A DNA stretch of 39,403 nt from a virus, in the IMG/VR virus record IMGVR_UViG_3300009320_001008, positions 1-39,403 of that record; one strand, given 5' to 3'. Made by a program: the position numbers and the translations under genes. Positions 23,978 to 33,114 of this stretch are shown in pieces. The notes under the pieces are model-generated. The model saw only the letters and a list, made by a program, of their open reading frames with translations, was not told the origin of the DNA and did not search any database. Position 1 is the stretch's first letter, and every line of letters begins with the position of its first letter.

Positions 23978-24754
23978 TCATTGTGTTATAATTGTAGATA
24001 CTAATTCAGTTACGCGCTCCGTGGATGTATTTGGTGGAGTTTCTTTTGGAGATTTTCTACTGCCCCAACATGAAAGAAATCCGTCGGGGTGATGGAACCA
24101 ATCTGGGAAATGTGGTTTAAGTAGTGTGCCGACGTTAACCCAATGATCCGGAGATCTCATTACTCCCATAGTGTTGCCCTCTTCATAAACTATAAATTTT
24201 GCTCCTTTGCTAAAAAGTAAGGAACATAGTTGTGGTTTAGTCTTTCCTCTTATTACTGCAACTTCCGGATAAGGCCATTCAACGCGCCTTACTTGTTTTT
24301 TCGCTATTTGCAATGACTCATAGCTTTGATAAATACCTACTATGATGATATGCCAAAAAGCTAATAGCTCTTTATCATTATCGGCGGTTTCTTTTAGAGC
24401 ATGAAAAACTGTAAGCATAGTTGGAACTTCTTTTCCAGTTTTTTTATCTATTGGGTAAAGGCTAGTCCACTGTCCAGTTTTATCATAAGAATTAATAAAT
24501 TTCGACAATGGTTTAAAAGCTTCTTTTAAATCACCTTCTGGTAATCCGCGATGTATTTCGGTAAACGCTGACGAATTAATTCCTTTTATGCCAAGTGAAA
24601 TATCAACAGCAATGTCCTTTTCTTGTAGCGGACCTTCCCAATCAGCAGGTACAAACTCGACATTTTCAATATTGGTATTTAGGTGCATCATAAGTAATGC
24701 GACTGTGCTGGCTGCATCTATATCAAGTGATACATGGGTATATATTTTCATCAT
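23978..24754 (-). CDS. Possible DHH-like phosphoesterase-fold protein (258 aa)
   Basis: The start IYTHVSLDIDAASTVALLMM resembles motif I of DHH phosphoesterases (D-x-D then small residues). DIAVDISLGIKG is placed where a second metal motif would be, but the family's DHH signature itself is not visible. The C-terminal DWFHHPDGFLSCWGSRK segment resembles the substrate-binding end of some DHH and MYG1-like proteins. If the fold is right it may bind a nucleotide or short oligonucleotide without activity. The start overlaps the upstream gene by four bases. Confidence 0.4.
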   Translation of the reverse strand: MMKIYTHVSLDIDAASTVALLMMHLNTNIENVEFVPADWEGPLQEKDIAVDISLGIKGINSSAFTEIHRGLPEGDLKEAFKPLSKFINSYDKTGQWTSLYPIDKKTGKEVPTMLTVFHALKETADNDKELLAFWHIIIVGIYQSYESLQIAKKQVRRVEWPYPEVAVIRGKTKPQLCSLLFSKGAKFIVYEEGNTMGVMRSPDHWVNVGTLLKPHFPDWFHHPDGFLSCWGSRKSPKETPPNTSTERVTELVSTIITQ

Positions 24755-24969
24755 TTCTCCAATTTCAGAATTTCTGTAGAAAATCTTTTAACAAAAGCTT
24801 TCCTTATTTTATCTCTGTCTAATAGTAATAAGTCAGTTTCCCATAAAACTTCTTTTAGGATACTATCAACTTTAGCTAATAATCCGGTTTGCGAAGCTAA
24901 GATCATTTCCTTAGCCTTCTCTTGTTCATCCCCGCTTACGCTATTTAATATTAATTCTGCTATGTTCAC
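24751..24969 (-). CDS. Small hypothetical protein (72-84 aa)
   Basis: Helical, charged protein (IAELILNSVSGDEQEKAKEMI...). Two starts are possible: ATG at 25005, which would overlap the upstream gene by 34 bases, or GTG at 24969 (given here), which lies just past the upstream stop with AAAGG about 10 bases before it. Its end overlaps the next gene by four bases. No family is recognised. Confidence 0.5.
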   Translation of the reverse strand: MNIAELILNSVSGDEQEKAKEMILASQTGLLAKVDSILKEVLWETDLLLLDRDKIRKAFVKRFSTEILKLEK

Positions 24970-24971
24970 AA

Positions 24972-25439
24972 TTATTTGCCTTTCTTGGCTGGTCTCTGCA
25001 TACAAATCGTTGAAGGCTTTTTACTGTTAGGATCTAAAATTTTCGGCTCGTGTACAAATGCAAATTTCCAACCTTCTCGCCCTAACTTTGTTAAACCTTC
25101 TAACTTGAAATTTTTGTCGATCTTTATGTATTTCCAATCCCAGGAGCATCTCTCTAATTCGTTATTTAATACTTCCTGGACAGTTTTTCCATTTTTAAGA
25201 ATAACTGTTTCAGTTTTTACAACAGGTTCTTTCGTTTTATTAACTTTTTCCGATGTTTTAATAGCAGGTTTCTTTCTAACCGGTGATTTTAAATCAGATA
25301 CAGTTTTCCCCTCTAATTTTTGTGTATAGGTCATACCTGCTTTTTTCTCGTCTACTGTCATACCAATAGAAATCTCATCCCGGGTTCTGCGTCCAGGACG
25401 AGCTATTTTCTTACACTTAGCTTTTTTTGTTTTGCTCAT
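24972..25439 (-). CDS. Hypothetical basic protein (155 aa)
   Basis: The first ~85 residues are Lys/Arg-rich and probably disordered. Residues ~90-150 form a compact domain (LERCSWDWKYIKI...GLTKLGREGWKFAFVHEP) of the kind annotated as DUF4177-like: a short beta sheet with a conserved GWE/GWK segment. It overlaps the ClpP-like gene by four bases (ATGA) and is presumably co-translated with it. Its role is unknown. Confidence 0.5.
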   Translation of the reverse strand: MSKTKKAKCKKIARPGRRTRDEISIGMTVDEKKAGMTYTQKLEGKTVSDLKSPVRKKPAIKTSEKVNKTKEPVVKTETVILKNGKTVQEVLNNELERCSWDWKYIKIDKNFKLEGLTKLGREGWKFAFVHEPKILDPNSKKPSTICMQRPAKKGK

Positions 25440-26020
25440 TTTAGTACCTTATCAATAATTTCATGATCTAAACATTCCTCCACTGATAAGTAAAAATTAA
25501 CTTTTGTTTTCTTTTTCCAGTAAATTGGTGTTTTGTTAGAGTAATTACCGAGAATGGTAAATAATCTATTCTGTACTTTCTCGAGATGCTTTGATTCCGT
25601 AATAATGTCTTTCGAATTTCCCATTAATAATGTACGTACTTCATGGATCATTACAACGCTATTAGGCGTTAATATTCTATTTCCGGTGCCGGCTATTAGT
25701 ATAAACGCAGCCGCTGACATGACTGCGCCACGACCGAGTACATTTATTTTCATCTTAGCACCAGCCATTACATCCATTACTGCCAGTGCGCCATACAGAT
25801 CGCCACCAAATGAATTAATTTCTATCGTTATCGGTGAATTATAGTCTCCTGTTACCCTGGAGATTAACTCTATTCTTTGTTTGATAAACGATGCTGTAAA
25901 TAGTTCAACCTCGTCTTCTAAGTAAATAATTCTGTTTGTAATATCTATATCATAGTCTACACCTTTTAATAAAGCATCAATCTGTTCCTTCTCATCCAAA
26001 TCTTTATATAAATTATCCAT
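25436..26020 (-). CDS. ClpP-like serine protease (194 aa)
   Basis: ClpP-fold protease. ITIEINSFGGDLYGALAV is the oxyanion-hole and substrate strand. GAVMSAAAFIL carries the catalytic Ser by alignment with the ClpP ASMGA motif. PNSVVMIHE carries the catalytic His. The last triad Asp is less certain. Residues ~39-46 form the family's initial strand. Phage ClpP relatives often act as prohead proteases, but this one lies far from the portal, next to a cold-shock gene, so it may instead work in the infected cell. The start overlaps the cold-shock gene stop by eight bases. Confidence 0.8.
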   Translation of the reverse strand: MDNLYKDLDEKEQIDALLKGVDYDIDITNRIIYLEDEVELFTASFIKQRIELISRVTGDYNSPITIEINSFGGDLYGALAVMDVMAGAKMKINVLGRGAVMSAAAFILIAGTGNRILTPNSVVMIHEVRTLLMGNSKDIITESKHLEKVQNRLFTILGNYSNKTPIYWKKKTKVNFYLSVEECLDHEIIDKVLK

Positions 26021-26246
26021 TATTTACCTTTTTGGTTTTAGTTCTAACAATTTCTATATTGGCAGCTTTAGGTCCTCTATCGGTGTATTTATATTCGTAG
26101 TTGACTGTCTGTCCTTTTATTAATTTCTTGTATCCATCCATTTTGATGTCATTGAAGTGAACCATAATATCATTCGGAATCCCTTCGCTGGTAATAAAAC
26201 CGTATCCAGCTTTTGGAGAAAACCACTTAACAACTCCTTGTGGCAT
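26013..26246 (-). CDS. Cold-shock domain protein (CspA family)
   Basis: Single cold-shock domain (OB fold) that binds single-stranded RNA or DNA. GVVKWFSPKAGYGFIT contains RNP1 (GYGFI) and NDIMVHFNDI contains RNP2. GQTVNYEYKYTDRGPKAANI is the usual end. The length of 77 residues is close to the family norm, with a short basic tail. It probably acts as an RNA chaperone during infection. Confidence 0.9.
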   Translation of the reverse strand: MPQGVVKWFSPKAGYGFITSEGIPNDIMVHFNDIKMDGYKKLIKGQTVNYEYKYTDRGPKAANIEIVRTKTKKVNNG

Positions 26247-26257
26247 ATGTCACCTCT

Positions 26258-26632
26258 TTAATTATTATCTGATGAACTTATTATCCCCAATTTTGTACCT
26301 TTTGGTGCGCCATTTCCACCAGAATCAGGCCTATCTTCAGTTTTAACTTTTGGCGGCGGATCATCTTGTGATTCAACTTTGTCTTTGGGTACTACACCGG
26401 CTCTTTCTTCTTCTGTACTTTCTATTGAAAGTAGCTCACCGCATTTGCTACAAACGAATATTTGTTCCGGGGCTACCATTGCCTGTCCGGTCGGTGAGAT
26501 AATCGCCGATATAAACTTGAATGCAAAAGCTGCATTATATACACTAGATCCACATGTACATGTGATATCTCTAGCATTTTTTAAAACACTAGGGTCTATT
26601 TGTGGCATTTGTTGATTCATTTGTTGATTCAT
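26258..26632 (-). CDS. Zinc-ribbon-type hypothetical protein (124 aa)
   Basis: Two Cys pairs, ITCTCGSS (~24-28) and FVCSKCGELL (~60-66), would form one zinc ribbon around a hydrophobic strand. The C-terminal ~50 residues are acidic and Pro/Gly-rich, probably disordered. The N-terminus is Met/Gln repeat (MNQQMNQQM). Phages have similar small ribbon proteins; no function known. It precedes the cold-shock gene by 11 bases. Confidence 0.55.
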   Translation of the reverse strand: MNQQMNQQMPQIDPSVLKNARDITCTCGSSVYNAAFAFKFISAIISPTGQAMVAPEQIFVCSKCGELLSIESTEEERAGVVPKDKVESQDDPPPKVKTEDRPDSGGNGAPKGTKLGIISSSDNN

Positions 26633-26642
26633 AATTTAATCC

Positions 26643-27035
26643 CTAAGCTATTTTTATTTTAAATTGTACATCTGTATTACAATTAGTACAATAATACAGA
26701 TTATTAATTAATTGTAGACCGTTATTACATTCTGGGCATTTGTATTTATTCTTCCTTACCCAAAATGGTATCTCTTTTAGAATTTTCTTTGGAGCCATCA
26801 CCCCAAACTTATTTTCCCTGTTATTCCAGTCATGGTATAATTCTGTGGCAGTTTTTTCTATTTCCAGTTTAAACGACTTTGGTGGTTCTTCACCACTAGG
26901 CCAGCCAACTCTGATATAGTCAAACCCGCCGTCAATCCATACTTTCCCGCACGAACACGGGTGGTGATCGTGTCTCGCTCTGCTAAAAATTACATCACGA
27001 CATGACTTGCACTTTATAGCTGTTACTGTAGTCAT
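26643..27035 (-). CDS. Double zinc-ribbon hypothetical protein (130 aa)
   Basis: The N-terminal half has IKCKSCRDVIFSRARHDHHPCSCG followed by WIDGGFDYIRVGW, a combination I have seen in a widespread uncharacterised bacterial and phage family. The C-terminal half holds a second ribbon (YKCPECNNGL...YYCTNCNTDV). It sits 11 bases before the other zinc-ribbon gene and 11 bases after the polysaccharide lyase gene. Confidence 0.55.
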   Translation of the reverse strand: MTTVTAIKCKSCRDVIFSRARHDHHPCSCGKVWIDGGFDYIRVGWPSGEEPPKSFKLEIEKTATELYHDWNNRENKFGVMAPKKILKEIPFWVRKNKYKCPECNNGLQLINNLYYCTNCNTDVQFKIKIA

Positions 27036-27046
27036 AACGTTTCCTT

Positions 27047-28321
27047 TTATTTTATAGTTGTGTCATACATCCCTGTAATAATTACAGATGGCTTCTTATA
27101 ATCATAGATTACCTCTGATGCTATGTTAGACCATTCTGTGATTGGTTGTTTATTAGAATCCAATCCACGCACAGCATAGTAATATTCGCCAGGTGTTAAA
27201 CAGCGGCGGTATTCTTTGAAATGTGCGTGGCCATGATGATTTGCCCAATTGCCGCATCCAGCATCTCGCAATTTAAAAATTGGCTTAAAGTTATCGATAG
27301 AATCTTTTGAGCATACTATTTCGAAATAGTCTGGTTTTACATCAGCGGGGACTTCCCATTCTAAACGCATTCCATACCCATACTTGAAGGTATCTTCACC
27401 AGGCAAGTATATATTGAAAAGTTTCTCGGCAGGTTTTTTTAGAAAAATTAAATTACTTCCTGCTTCATCATGAATTACGCACGGTACATCTGGTACATCG
27501 TCTGTCATCAGGAAGTTATCAAAATAAGCGTATTCATTTTTGACGGGCTTGTATTCATTAGAGTTTCCACCAAAGAACGTAGAGAAATACATTTTATTTA
27601 CTAACAGTTCGCTTTTAAAGCAATTTCTGCTCCTGAATTCGAACCCATGTACGTTTAAAACTAGTCTACCATTAAACCATGCCTGTGTAAATCCGTTTTT
27701 ACATCCTGGGTCGTTGACATGAGTTCTGATGGTTACATGATGCCATTCTCCTGGAGTGATCCTTACTAGTTTATCACTATCGACGGAATGTCCGCCACTT
27801 TGTATCCAATACGGTTCTGGCTCATAAGCCCAATAAAAACTCTCTCCATATTTTCCAGGTTGGTCTTTATGATAAACATAAGTATTGATTTTATTATCGG
27901 GTCCCCAGTGAGCACGTGTACTCCATCCGTCATTACCGTTTGGTTTCCTACCACCGGTATTTGCAGTTCCACCGGTGAGGCCATGAATTTTTCCACCAGC
28001 GCGAAACACAAACCTATCACTGAACTTAACCCAGTAAGATAAATATCGATCTTGACCTTTTTGGAAATCTGAGCAAAACCAGCTTGCACCTGAGTCTTTT
28101 GGACGTATTTTCCCTTTCGGGTATTTAACTATTAGAACTCTTTTGTGAAGGTTTTCTTCACTTGCCTTTGTTATTTTAGTTCTATTCCACGGCCACCACG
28201 TTCCCCATGATAACCATGTCTTAAAGTCTTTTTTAACATCACAGCCAGAGTAAGCACCCACGGCTTGATCATTAAAAGAAACGTGTTTTAGTATTTCTTT
28301 TTTACTCATATTTTCAACCAT
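27047..28321 (-). CDS. PL14-family polysaccharide lyase (424 aa), probable depolymerase
   Basis: Matches the PL14 alginate/glucuronan lyase fold (Chlorella virus vAL-1, mollusc AkAly30). Landmarks: SYWVKFSDRFVFRAGGKIHGL (~94-114), NDGWSTRAHW (~130-139), NTYVYHKDQPGKYGE, PGEWHHVTIRTHVND and MYFSTFFGGNSNEY (~244-257). These cover the jelly-roll strands lining the active cleft, including the Lys, Arg, Tyr and His positions used in beta-elimination. The last ~120 residues look like a fibronectin-III domain (YYYAVRGLDSNKQPITEWS). A phage enzyme of this type would degrade capsule or exopolysaccharide. It heads the small-protein unit and follows the glycan cluster by one base. Confidence 0.8.
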   Translation of the reverse strand: MVENMSKKEILKHVSFNDQAVGAYSGCDVKKDFKTWLSWGTWWPWNRTKITKASEENLHKRVLIVKYPKGKIRPKDSGASWFCSDFQKGQDRYLSYWVKFSDRFVFRAGGKIHGLTGGTANTGGRKPNGNDGWSTRAHWGPDNKINTYVYHKDQPGKYGESFYWAYEPEPYWIQSGGHSVDSDKLVRITPGEWHHVTIRTHVNDPGCKNGFTQAWFNGRLVLNVHGFEFRSRNCFKSELLVNKMYFSTFFGGNSNEYKPVKNEYAYFDNFLMTDDVPDVPCVIHDEAGSNLIFLKKPAEKLFNIYLPGEDTFKYGYGMRLEWEVPADVKPDYFEIVCSKDSIDNFKPIFKLRDAGCGNWANHHGHAHFKEYRRCLTPGEYYYAVRGLDSNKQPITEWSNIASEVIYDYKKPSVIITGMYDTTIK

Positions 28322-28322
28322 T

Positions 28323-29435
28323 TTAGTTTTTATTAAAAAAATCTATAATTCTTTGTGCTATATCAATCCATTTCCAATTTTCAGTAACGTATACTGAACC
28401 TTTCATTCCAAACTCCTCTGCGGCTTTTCTATTATTATAAACCTCTCTCATCTTTTTACGAAAGCCATCTACAGAAGGTTCCGTCCAGTATTCTTTACCT
28501 ACAGCTATATCGCCACGTGATATGTGCAAGTCAGCATCAGTTATTTTATAATCAATAAAGTACACACCATATTTTCCATACAAACGGGGACCACCACAAT
28601 TAGTGGCTATCGTAGGAGTTCCGCAAGCCAAAGCTTCTAGAATACAAGCTTCCCACCTGCAGTCTCGTATTGGAGAAAGCATGCAATCTGCACTCTTTAA
28701 TTTAGCAGCCATAACACCTTGCTGGTTATTTCCATAGTCTTTAATTATTTTGGGTACATTGGGCTTTTTTAGGACTGAGCTTACTATAAAATCATCTATA
28801 ATTTTGTAGTTATGAGCTACTTTGACAATAAGACATACATCATCTTTGTTAGAAAATTCGTCTATAAATGCTTCTATAGCTATGTCACTTCCTCTAAAAC
28901 CTCCATGTGGCCTTCCTGCAGTCGAGTTGCCTCCATCACAAGCTATGAAAAATTTAAAAGTACTTTTCAATATATCAAAATCAAATGGTTCAATTCCTGG
29001 ATTAAACATTGTAGGATCTATTCCACTGTCAACTCCTAATCCAATAGTAGGTATCGGTGTATATTTATTCACTTCATTAGCACAGTCTGGTGTCGGTAAC
29101 CATAAGTGTGTGGAGGGACATGATTTGATTCGGTTGTTGTTAGTCACTGTAGACGTGTAACTACCATCACTATGGAGTATACAGTTAAATTTAGCAGAAG
29201 TCATTACTTTAATTGCAGGAAATTTAAATATATTAAAATCAGAGTTAAACTTTTCATTCTCTGAATCTTTGATTACTGCGTGAGCTTTATTGTTACTCTT
29301 GAATAAGTTAGTATCTAAAATATTGGTTACTTTAATCTTGTGGCCTAATTCAGTTAATGCTGTGACAAGGCCTCTATTTATATTTGCATGTGACCTAACA
29401 CCGTAAAACTGATCTCCATTCCATGTTATATTCAT
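28323..29435 (-). CDS. GT4-like glycosyltransferase (370 aa)
   Basis: GT-B fold glycosyltransferase. The N-terminus WNGDQFYGVRSHANINRGLV resembles the acceptor-domain start of GT4 proteins. The C-terminal donor motif CRWEACILEALACGTPTIAT is the EX7E region, but the first Glu is displaced (Cys stands at the -8 position), so donor contacts may differ. TEPSVDGFRKKMREVYNNR is the usual C-terminal helix. An AGGG ribosome site precedes the ATG. It is separated from the upstream glycan genes by a 67-bp gap in which no clear signal is seen. Confidence 0.75.
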   Translation of the reverse strand: MNITWNGDQFYGVRSHANINRGLVTALTELGHKIKVTNILDTNLFKSNNKAHAVIKDSENEKFNSDFNIFKFPAIKVMTSAKFNCILHSDGSYTSTVTNNNRIKSCPSTHLWLPTPDCANEVNKYTPIPTIGLGVDSGIDPTMFNPGIEPFDFDILKSTFKFFIACDGGNSTAGRPHGGFRGSDIAIEAFIDEFSNKDDVCLIVKVAHNYKIIDDFIVSSVLKKPNVPKIIKDYGNNQQGVMAAKLKSADCMLSPIRDCRWEACILEALACGTPTIATNCGGPRLYGKYGVYFIDYKITDADLHISRGDIAVGKEYWTEPSVDGFRKKMREVYNNRKAAEEFGMKGSVYVTENWKWIDIAQRIIDFFNKN

Positions 29436-29502
29436 TGTATTACTATTTCCCTAACTTTACTATGTCTTATAAAAAATGACCGATTATTAGTATTTATCTG
29501 CA

Positions 29503-30411
29503 TTATAGTTTTCTTATATCCGAAATATTTTTATATGGGTGATCGTCTAATACTTCTGGGTATTTACCTTCGTAGTTAACTAATTCTTGCCACATTGCCG
29601 GTCCTGTATTTGGTGAATCCTTTGCATACCCGTAGTGGCCAGTTAATCTTTCATTGGCCTTATAGGCTTCTGTTAAGTTATTTAAATCAGCAGCTAACCA
29701 TACTTCATTATGCCATTTCATAGCATTCGGTGTATTAATTTCAGCTGATAGACGATACCTCATTTCTTCTCTTTTCACTCTCTTTACTCTGTTAAAGTGA
29801 AAAGTGGTATAATCAAAATCCGGTACATAATGTATTTTATCAGCTTTTGTCAAATAAGGACATCCGTCTTTATAACATAGTGTGGATATCGGTTTCCAAT
29901 AGCTATCTTTTGTCCATCTGTTTAGAATATAGGCTGTGCGATTCAAATGATGAAGTTTCATGTTAAATGAAAAAGCCAATTGTCTTGTCATAACCATATC
30001 TTTACTATTTGTATCTGCTGCTTTTACTATATTTTTTATATCTCTTAGAAATTTATCAAAGAAGAATTCATCATCTTGTGTTACAAATATCCATGGATCT
30101 TCTTTTGTATCCAAAGGAATAGTGTTGCACATAGTATTCAATAAATCAGGCTGCACCTGGTCATAGCTATTATGTTTATCTCTAAAAGGTACTGCATCAA
30201 ATAACTGATAATTAGGGTTATTGCCGACAGTTTTTTGTAGATACTCCCATGATCCATCTGATGAACGCCCAGACATATTTTTAGAGTGTCCTCCTTCTGC
30301 TATAAGTACTTTATCCAAAGATCCATAACTTAAAGCTCTGTTAAGTTGCTTAATAGCCCACGGAAGCCAATCAATTTGCTCCCAGGTAAACATTATTGCA
30401 TAAATTTTCAT
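29503..30411 (-). CDS. Glycosyltransferase-like protein, GT-A type (302 aa)
   Basis: The N-terminus IYAIMFTWEQIDWLPWAIKQL is like other phage GT2-type proteins. The metal-binding region is WIFVTQDDEFFFDKFL, where DDE would be the DxD-type motif. RGHY/GHYGYAKDSP near the end and KYPEVLDDHPY match the last segment of the enzyme at 33114 (GEHPSVLNNHPWR), so the two are related paralogues. The start shares one base with the stop of the gene at 30411-31088. Confidence 0.65.
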   Translation of the reverse strand: MKIYAIMFTWEQIDWLPWAIKQLNRALSYGSLDKVLIAEGGHSKNMSGRSSDGSWEYLQKTVGNNPNYQLFDAVPFRDKHNSYDQVQPDLLNTMCNTIPLDTKEDPWIFVTQDDEFFFDKFLRDIKNIVKAADTNSKDMVMTRQLAFSFNMKLHHLNRTAYILNRWTKDSYWKPISTLCYKDGCPYLTKADKIHYVPDFDYTTFHFNRVKRVKREEMRYRLSAEINTPNAMKWHNEVWLAADLNNLTEAYKANERLTGHYGYAKDSPNTGPAMWQELVNYEGKYPEVLDDHPYKNISDIRKL

Positions 30412-31088
30412 TATAATTTTCGGTTGGGGGTTTGAGTACGGCTATTTACATCTATGTTTCGGTAAGGTTGGTTTTCTAACAAATAATTGTCACATCCACA
30501 AGTAGAAAAGTGTTTTATACGTACACTTTCATTGAGAGGACCATTAAACATATCTTTGGCGATACTAATTCTAGAAAATCCTGGCAAGTCACAGTAGTGC
30601 CAATTACCTGGTATGAACTTCTCTGCGCCAATAGTAATGGTGTTCCCAGGAGTTATTTTTTCTTTTGTATATAAGTTAATTCTTTCAGCAGTTGACGAAG
30701 GCCTTGCATTATCTTTACCTTTATATTGTGTAGTTTGTAAATGTCCTGCATTTGGATAACTTTCAAAAAAATTCTCTATCGCTTTTAAATCTATATATCT
30801 AACTTGTCTCCAGTCATTTTGTATATAAAGGATAATTTGGCCATAATTTGCTGCTTCCAAAACTAACTGTTTTATTCCGTTTGTTATACCACGCCTATTT
30901 TTGCTAGTTACTAATTCATCTATATATGGCAAACCCTTAAGATAATCTATTGTATTATCTGTTGAATTGTCGTCATAAACAACCCACGGATATTTTACAG
31001 AATTTGGATTATGTTTCAGTATTGAACTAATAACTTCTTTAGTAAACTTTATTCGATTGCACGTTTGTAGACCTATTACTAGCTTCAT
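30411..31088 (-). CDS. GT2 family glycosyltransferase (225 aa)
   Basis: GT-A fold: [22 protein letters not shown], then [16 protein letters not shown] (nucleotide-binding DD), then [11 protein letters not shown] at the metal-motif position. An upstream in-frame ATG at 31109 exists, but the ATG at 31088 overlaps the TGA of the truncated epimerase frame (ATGA) and is preceded by AGAAG, so I prefer it. Short compared with most GT2 enzymes. Acceptor unknown. Confidence 0.7.
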   Translation of the reverse strand: MKLVIGLQTCNRIKFTKEVISSILKHNPNSVKYPWVVYDDNSTDNTIDYLKGLPYIDELVTSKNRRGITNGIKQLVLEAANYGQIILYIQNDWRQVRYIDLKAIENFFESYPNAGHLQTTQYKGKDNARPSSTAERINLYTKEKITPGNTITIGAEKFIPGNWHYCDLPGFSRISIAKDMFNGPLNESVRIKHFSTCGCDNYLLENQPYRNIDVNSRTQTPNRKL

Positions 31089-31243
31089 AATATCTTCTTT
31101 TTTCCCCATTTTTTATAACAGCTGTGTTTGCAGTCTTTTAATATCGAACATGGGTGAATAATAACTGTATCCCCTCTTTTAATCAGTGTATCAGCTAGAT
31201 GCGAGCCTATAAATCCGGCTCCGCCAGTAATCAAAATTTTCAT
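31085..31243 (-). pseudogene. Truncated NAD-dependent epimerase/dehydratase remnant (52 aa)
   Basis: The frame starts [20 protein letters not shown], the classic Rossmann GxxGxxG of extended SDR sugar epimerases. After ~30 residues it turns into unrelated sequence ([19 protein letters not shown]) and stops at TGA inside the next gene's start. Only the first beta-alpha unit remains of a ~300-residue family, so it has no enzyme activity. It may persist because its end couples translation of the GT2 gene. Confidence 0.75.
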
Positions 31244-31256
31244 ATCTATATTCTAC

Positions 31257-32201
31257 CTATAAAAAATTAATATGTTCTACTTTACTGAGTAAGTTATTTA
31301 AAAATAAATTGTAATTGTCATAATAGCATTTTGTACATTTACTGCCGTTAAAATATTCTGCTTTATGGAATTCGTTCCAATAGCACATCCTTAAGTTTTT
31401 TGGAGGATGTTTAAAGTCACCAGCGGCATGTTGTATATCACAACAAGGAAATATATAACCTGTAGCATTTACAACTGGTTTTAATAAACTAATTTGGCAT
31501 TTTTGCTGACCTTTGGTATAATCTGTACGTGGTACAAAAAAGGCCTTATTCGTTATTTTATTGCAGGCTATTTCAACCTCTTTAATAGCGTTACTATTTA
31601 AATTGTATGAATCTTGTATAAACTTTATATGGGTGATATTCGATATACCTTTTACTAAATTACATATATCTATAGCTAACTGAATATTAACATCATCCGG
31701 AACAACAAAACTTATGCCAATATCTACGTTAGATAAATTATTTGCAAATCGTGAGATCTTTTTTATATCATAGTCACCTATTGTCTCAATTATTGACATT
31801 CTTGCCCAAGTTAACGTTTTATTTGCTACATCTAGTTTAAGATTTTTTTTGGACCACTTTAATCCGTTAGTAACTAGTCCACAACTTATTCCTTTATCTT
31901 TAGCAAAGGACAGCATGTCATCTATGTGCGGATGTACTGTAGGCTCTCCTCCCCCAGAGAAAGTAATAGCGCGTGTTCCCAATGCAAAAAAATATAATAT
32001 AATCTCTTTTATTTCTTCTATTGAAAGCTCTACTTGTTTGTCTACGTCAGCATAACAACACCATTTACAATTAGCATTACATCTATTTGTTGGCATTAAA
32101 CGAATGTGAAGGGGCTCTATTCTTCTGGGGAATATGTTATAGGATTTTACCAATTTCCAAGGAATGGCATTGAACGCGGAATATTTAGTTTTGTTATTCA
32201 A
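31257..32201 (-). CDS. Radical SAM protein with C-terminal Cys motif (314 aa)
   Basis: The [4Fe-4S] motif is C41-x3-C45-x2-C48 (RCNANCKWCCY). FSGGGEPTVHP follows as the SAM-binding GGE segment. The C-terminus has FPCCD and CTKCYYDNYN, a SPASM/twitch-like second cluster site. Such enzymes make carbon-radical changes to sugars, peptides or nucleotides. Being inside a glycan cluster suggests sugar modification, but no substrate can be read from sequence. It overlaps the upstream gene by eight bases. Confidence 0.75.
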   Translation of the reverse strand: MNNKTKYSAFNAIPWKLVKSYNIFPRRIEPLHIRLMPTNRCNANCKWCCYADVDKQVELSIEEIKEIILYFFALGTRAITFSGGGEPTVHPHIDDMLSFAKDKGISCGLVTNGLKWSKKNLKLDVANKTLTWARMSIIETIGDYDIKKISRFANNLSNVDIGISFVVPDDVNIQLAIDICNLVKGISNITHIKFIQDSYNLNSNAIKEVEIACNKITNKAFFVPRTDYTKGQQKCQISLLKPVVNATGYIFPCCDIQHAAGDFKHPPKNLRMCYWNEFHKAEYFNGSKCTKCYYDNYNLFLNNLLSKVEHINFL

Positions 32202-33114
32202 AGTTCTTTATGAGGTTTTTTATTCTGATGTCCCACGTACATTCTGTAGTTACGTATTTGTACGCGTTGTTCACTATATTGTTCCTTTCTTTTTCATTAT
32301 CTAAGTAGTGTAAAAATTTTTCCTTAAAAGAAGATACACTATCGTCGTACATCACGCATGTTTTCCCATCAACAAAAGCACCATCATAGTTATCTCGCGG
32401 TGCAAGGATCATGGTGCCGACGCAAGCTAACTCATAAAATCGTAATCCAATTATTTTGGACGGAGACAGAGTAGACACCGAAATTTTAAATGAGTTAAGT
32501 GCTCTTATGTATTCCTCGCCTGAAAAAAGCTTTTTATTATAATCATCTCCCCACATAATATTATATTTTTCCGATAAATTACTTTTATCAAAGATGAACT
32601 CTTTTGCTTTTTTTCTAAAGGAGACTCCTTGTTTATCAAACAGTGCTCCTAAAAATCCCAGATCATACTTCCTGGTTATATTCAAATTAGGAAATTTATC
32701 TGGAAATATACCATGCGGTGTCTGTACAAATCTTATTCCAGTTAAACGTTCCCATGGAGTATAAATTTCTTTATTTAAAATCGTAGTAACTAAATTAAAT
32801 TTATTTTTCTTAATAAAATCTAGTTTTCTATCTATCCATTGGTATTCCTTATTTAAAAATATAAGCTTTGGTATCTTTATAGAGGGTAGTCCACGAATGT
32901 TGAGTCCGTAAAGCACTTGGGCAGTCCCAAATATAATTAAGTTCGGTGTAAATCCGGATTTCGAAATTATGTCGTGTACAGTATCACTTTGAGAGAAATA
33001 ACTAAATCCTGGACCATACTGATATACATTATATAACTTTGACAAAGTATTTATTATATCTGTGTGGTATAAACATGGTTTATCCAATTTAGGAGTTATT
33101 AATATTATATTCAT
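32194..33114 (-). CDS. GT-B glycosyltransferase, CgeB/DUF3880-like (306 aa)
   Basis: I place the start at ATG 33114, which overlaps the upstream TAA (TAATG), rather than an ATG 33 bases upstream. The C-terminal half has YDLGFLGALFDKQGVSFRKKA and SPSKIIGLRFYELACVGTMILA, the donor-domain pattern of CgeB-type glycosyltransferases, ending FVDGKTCVMYDD. Similar in build to the protein at 36528. Acceptor unknown. Confidence 0.65.
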   Translation of the reverse strand: MNIILITPKLDKPCLYHTDIINTLSKLYNVYQYGPGFSYFSQSDTVHDIISKSGFTPNLIIFGTAQVLYGLNIRGLPSIKIPKLIFLNKEYQWIDRKLDFIKKNKFNLVTTILNKEIYTPWERLTGIRFVQTPHGIFPDKFPNLNITRKYDLGFLGALFDKQGVSFRKKAKEFIFDKSNLSEKYNIMWGDDYNKKLFSGEEYIRALNSFKISVSTLSPSKIIGLRFYELACVGTMILAPRDNYDGAFVDGKTCVMYDDSVSSFKEKFLHYLDNEKERNNIVNNAYKYVTTECTWDIRIKNLIKNFE

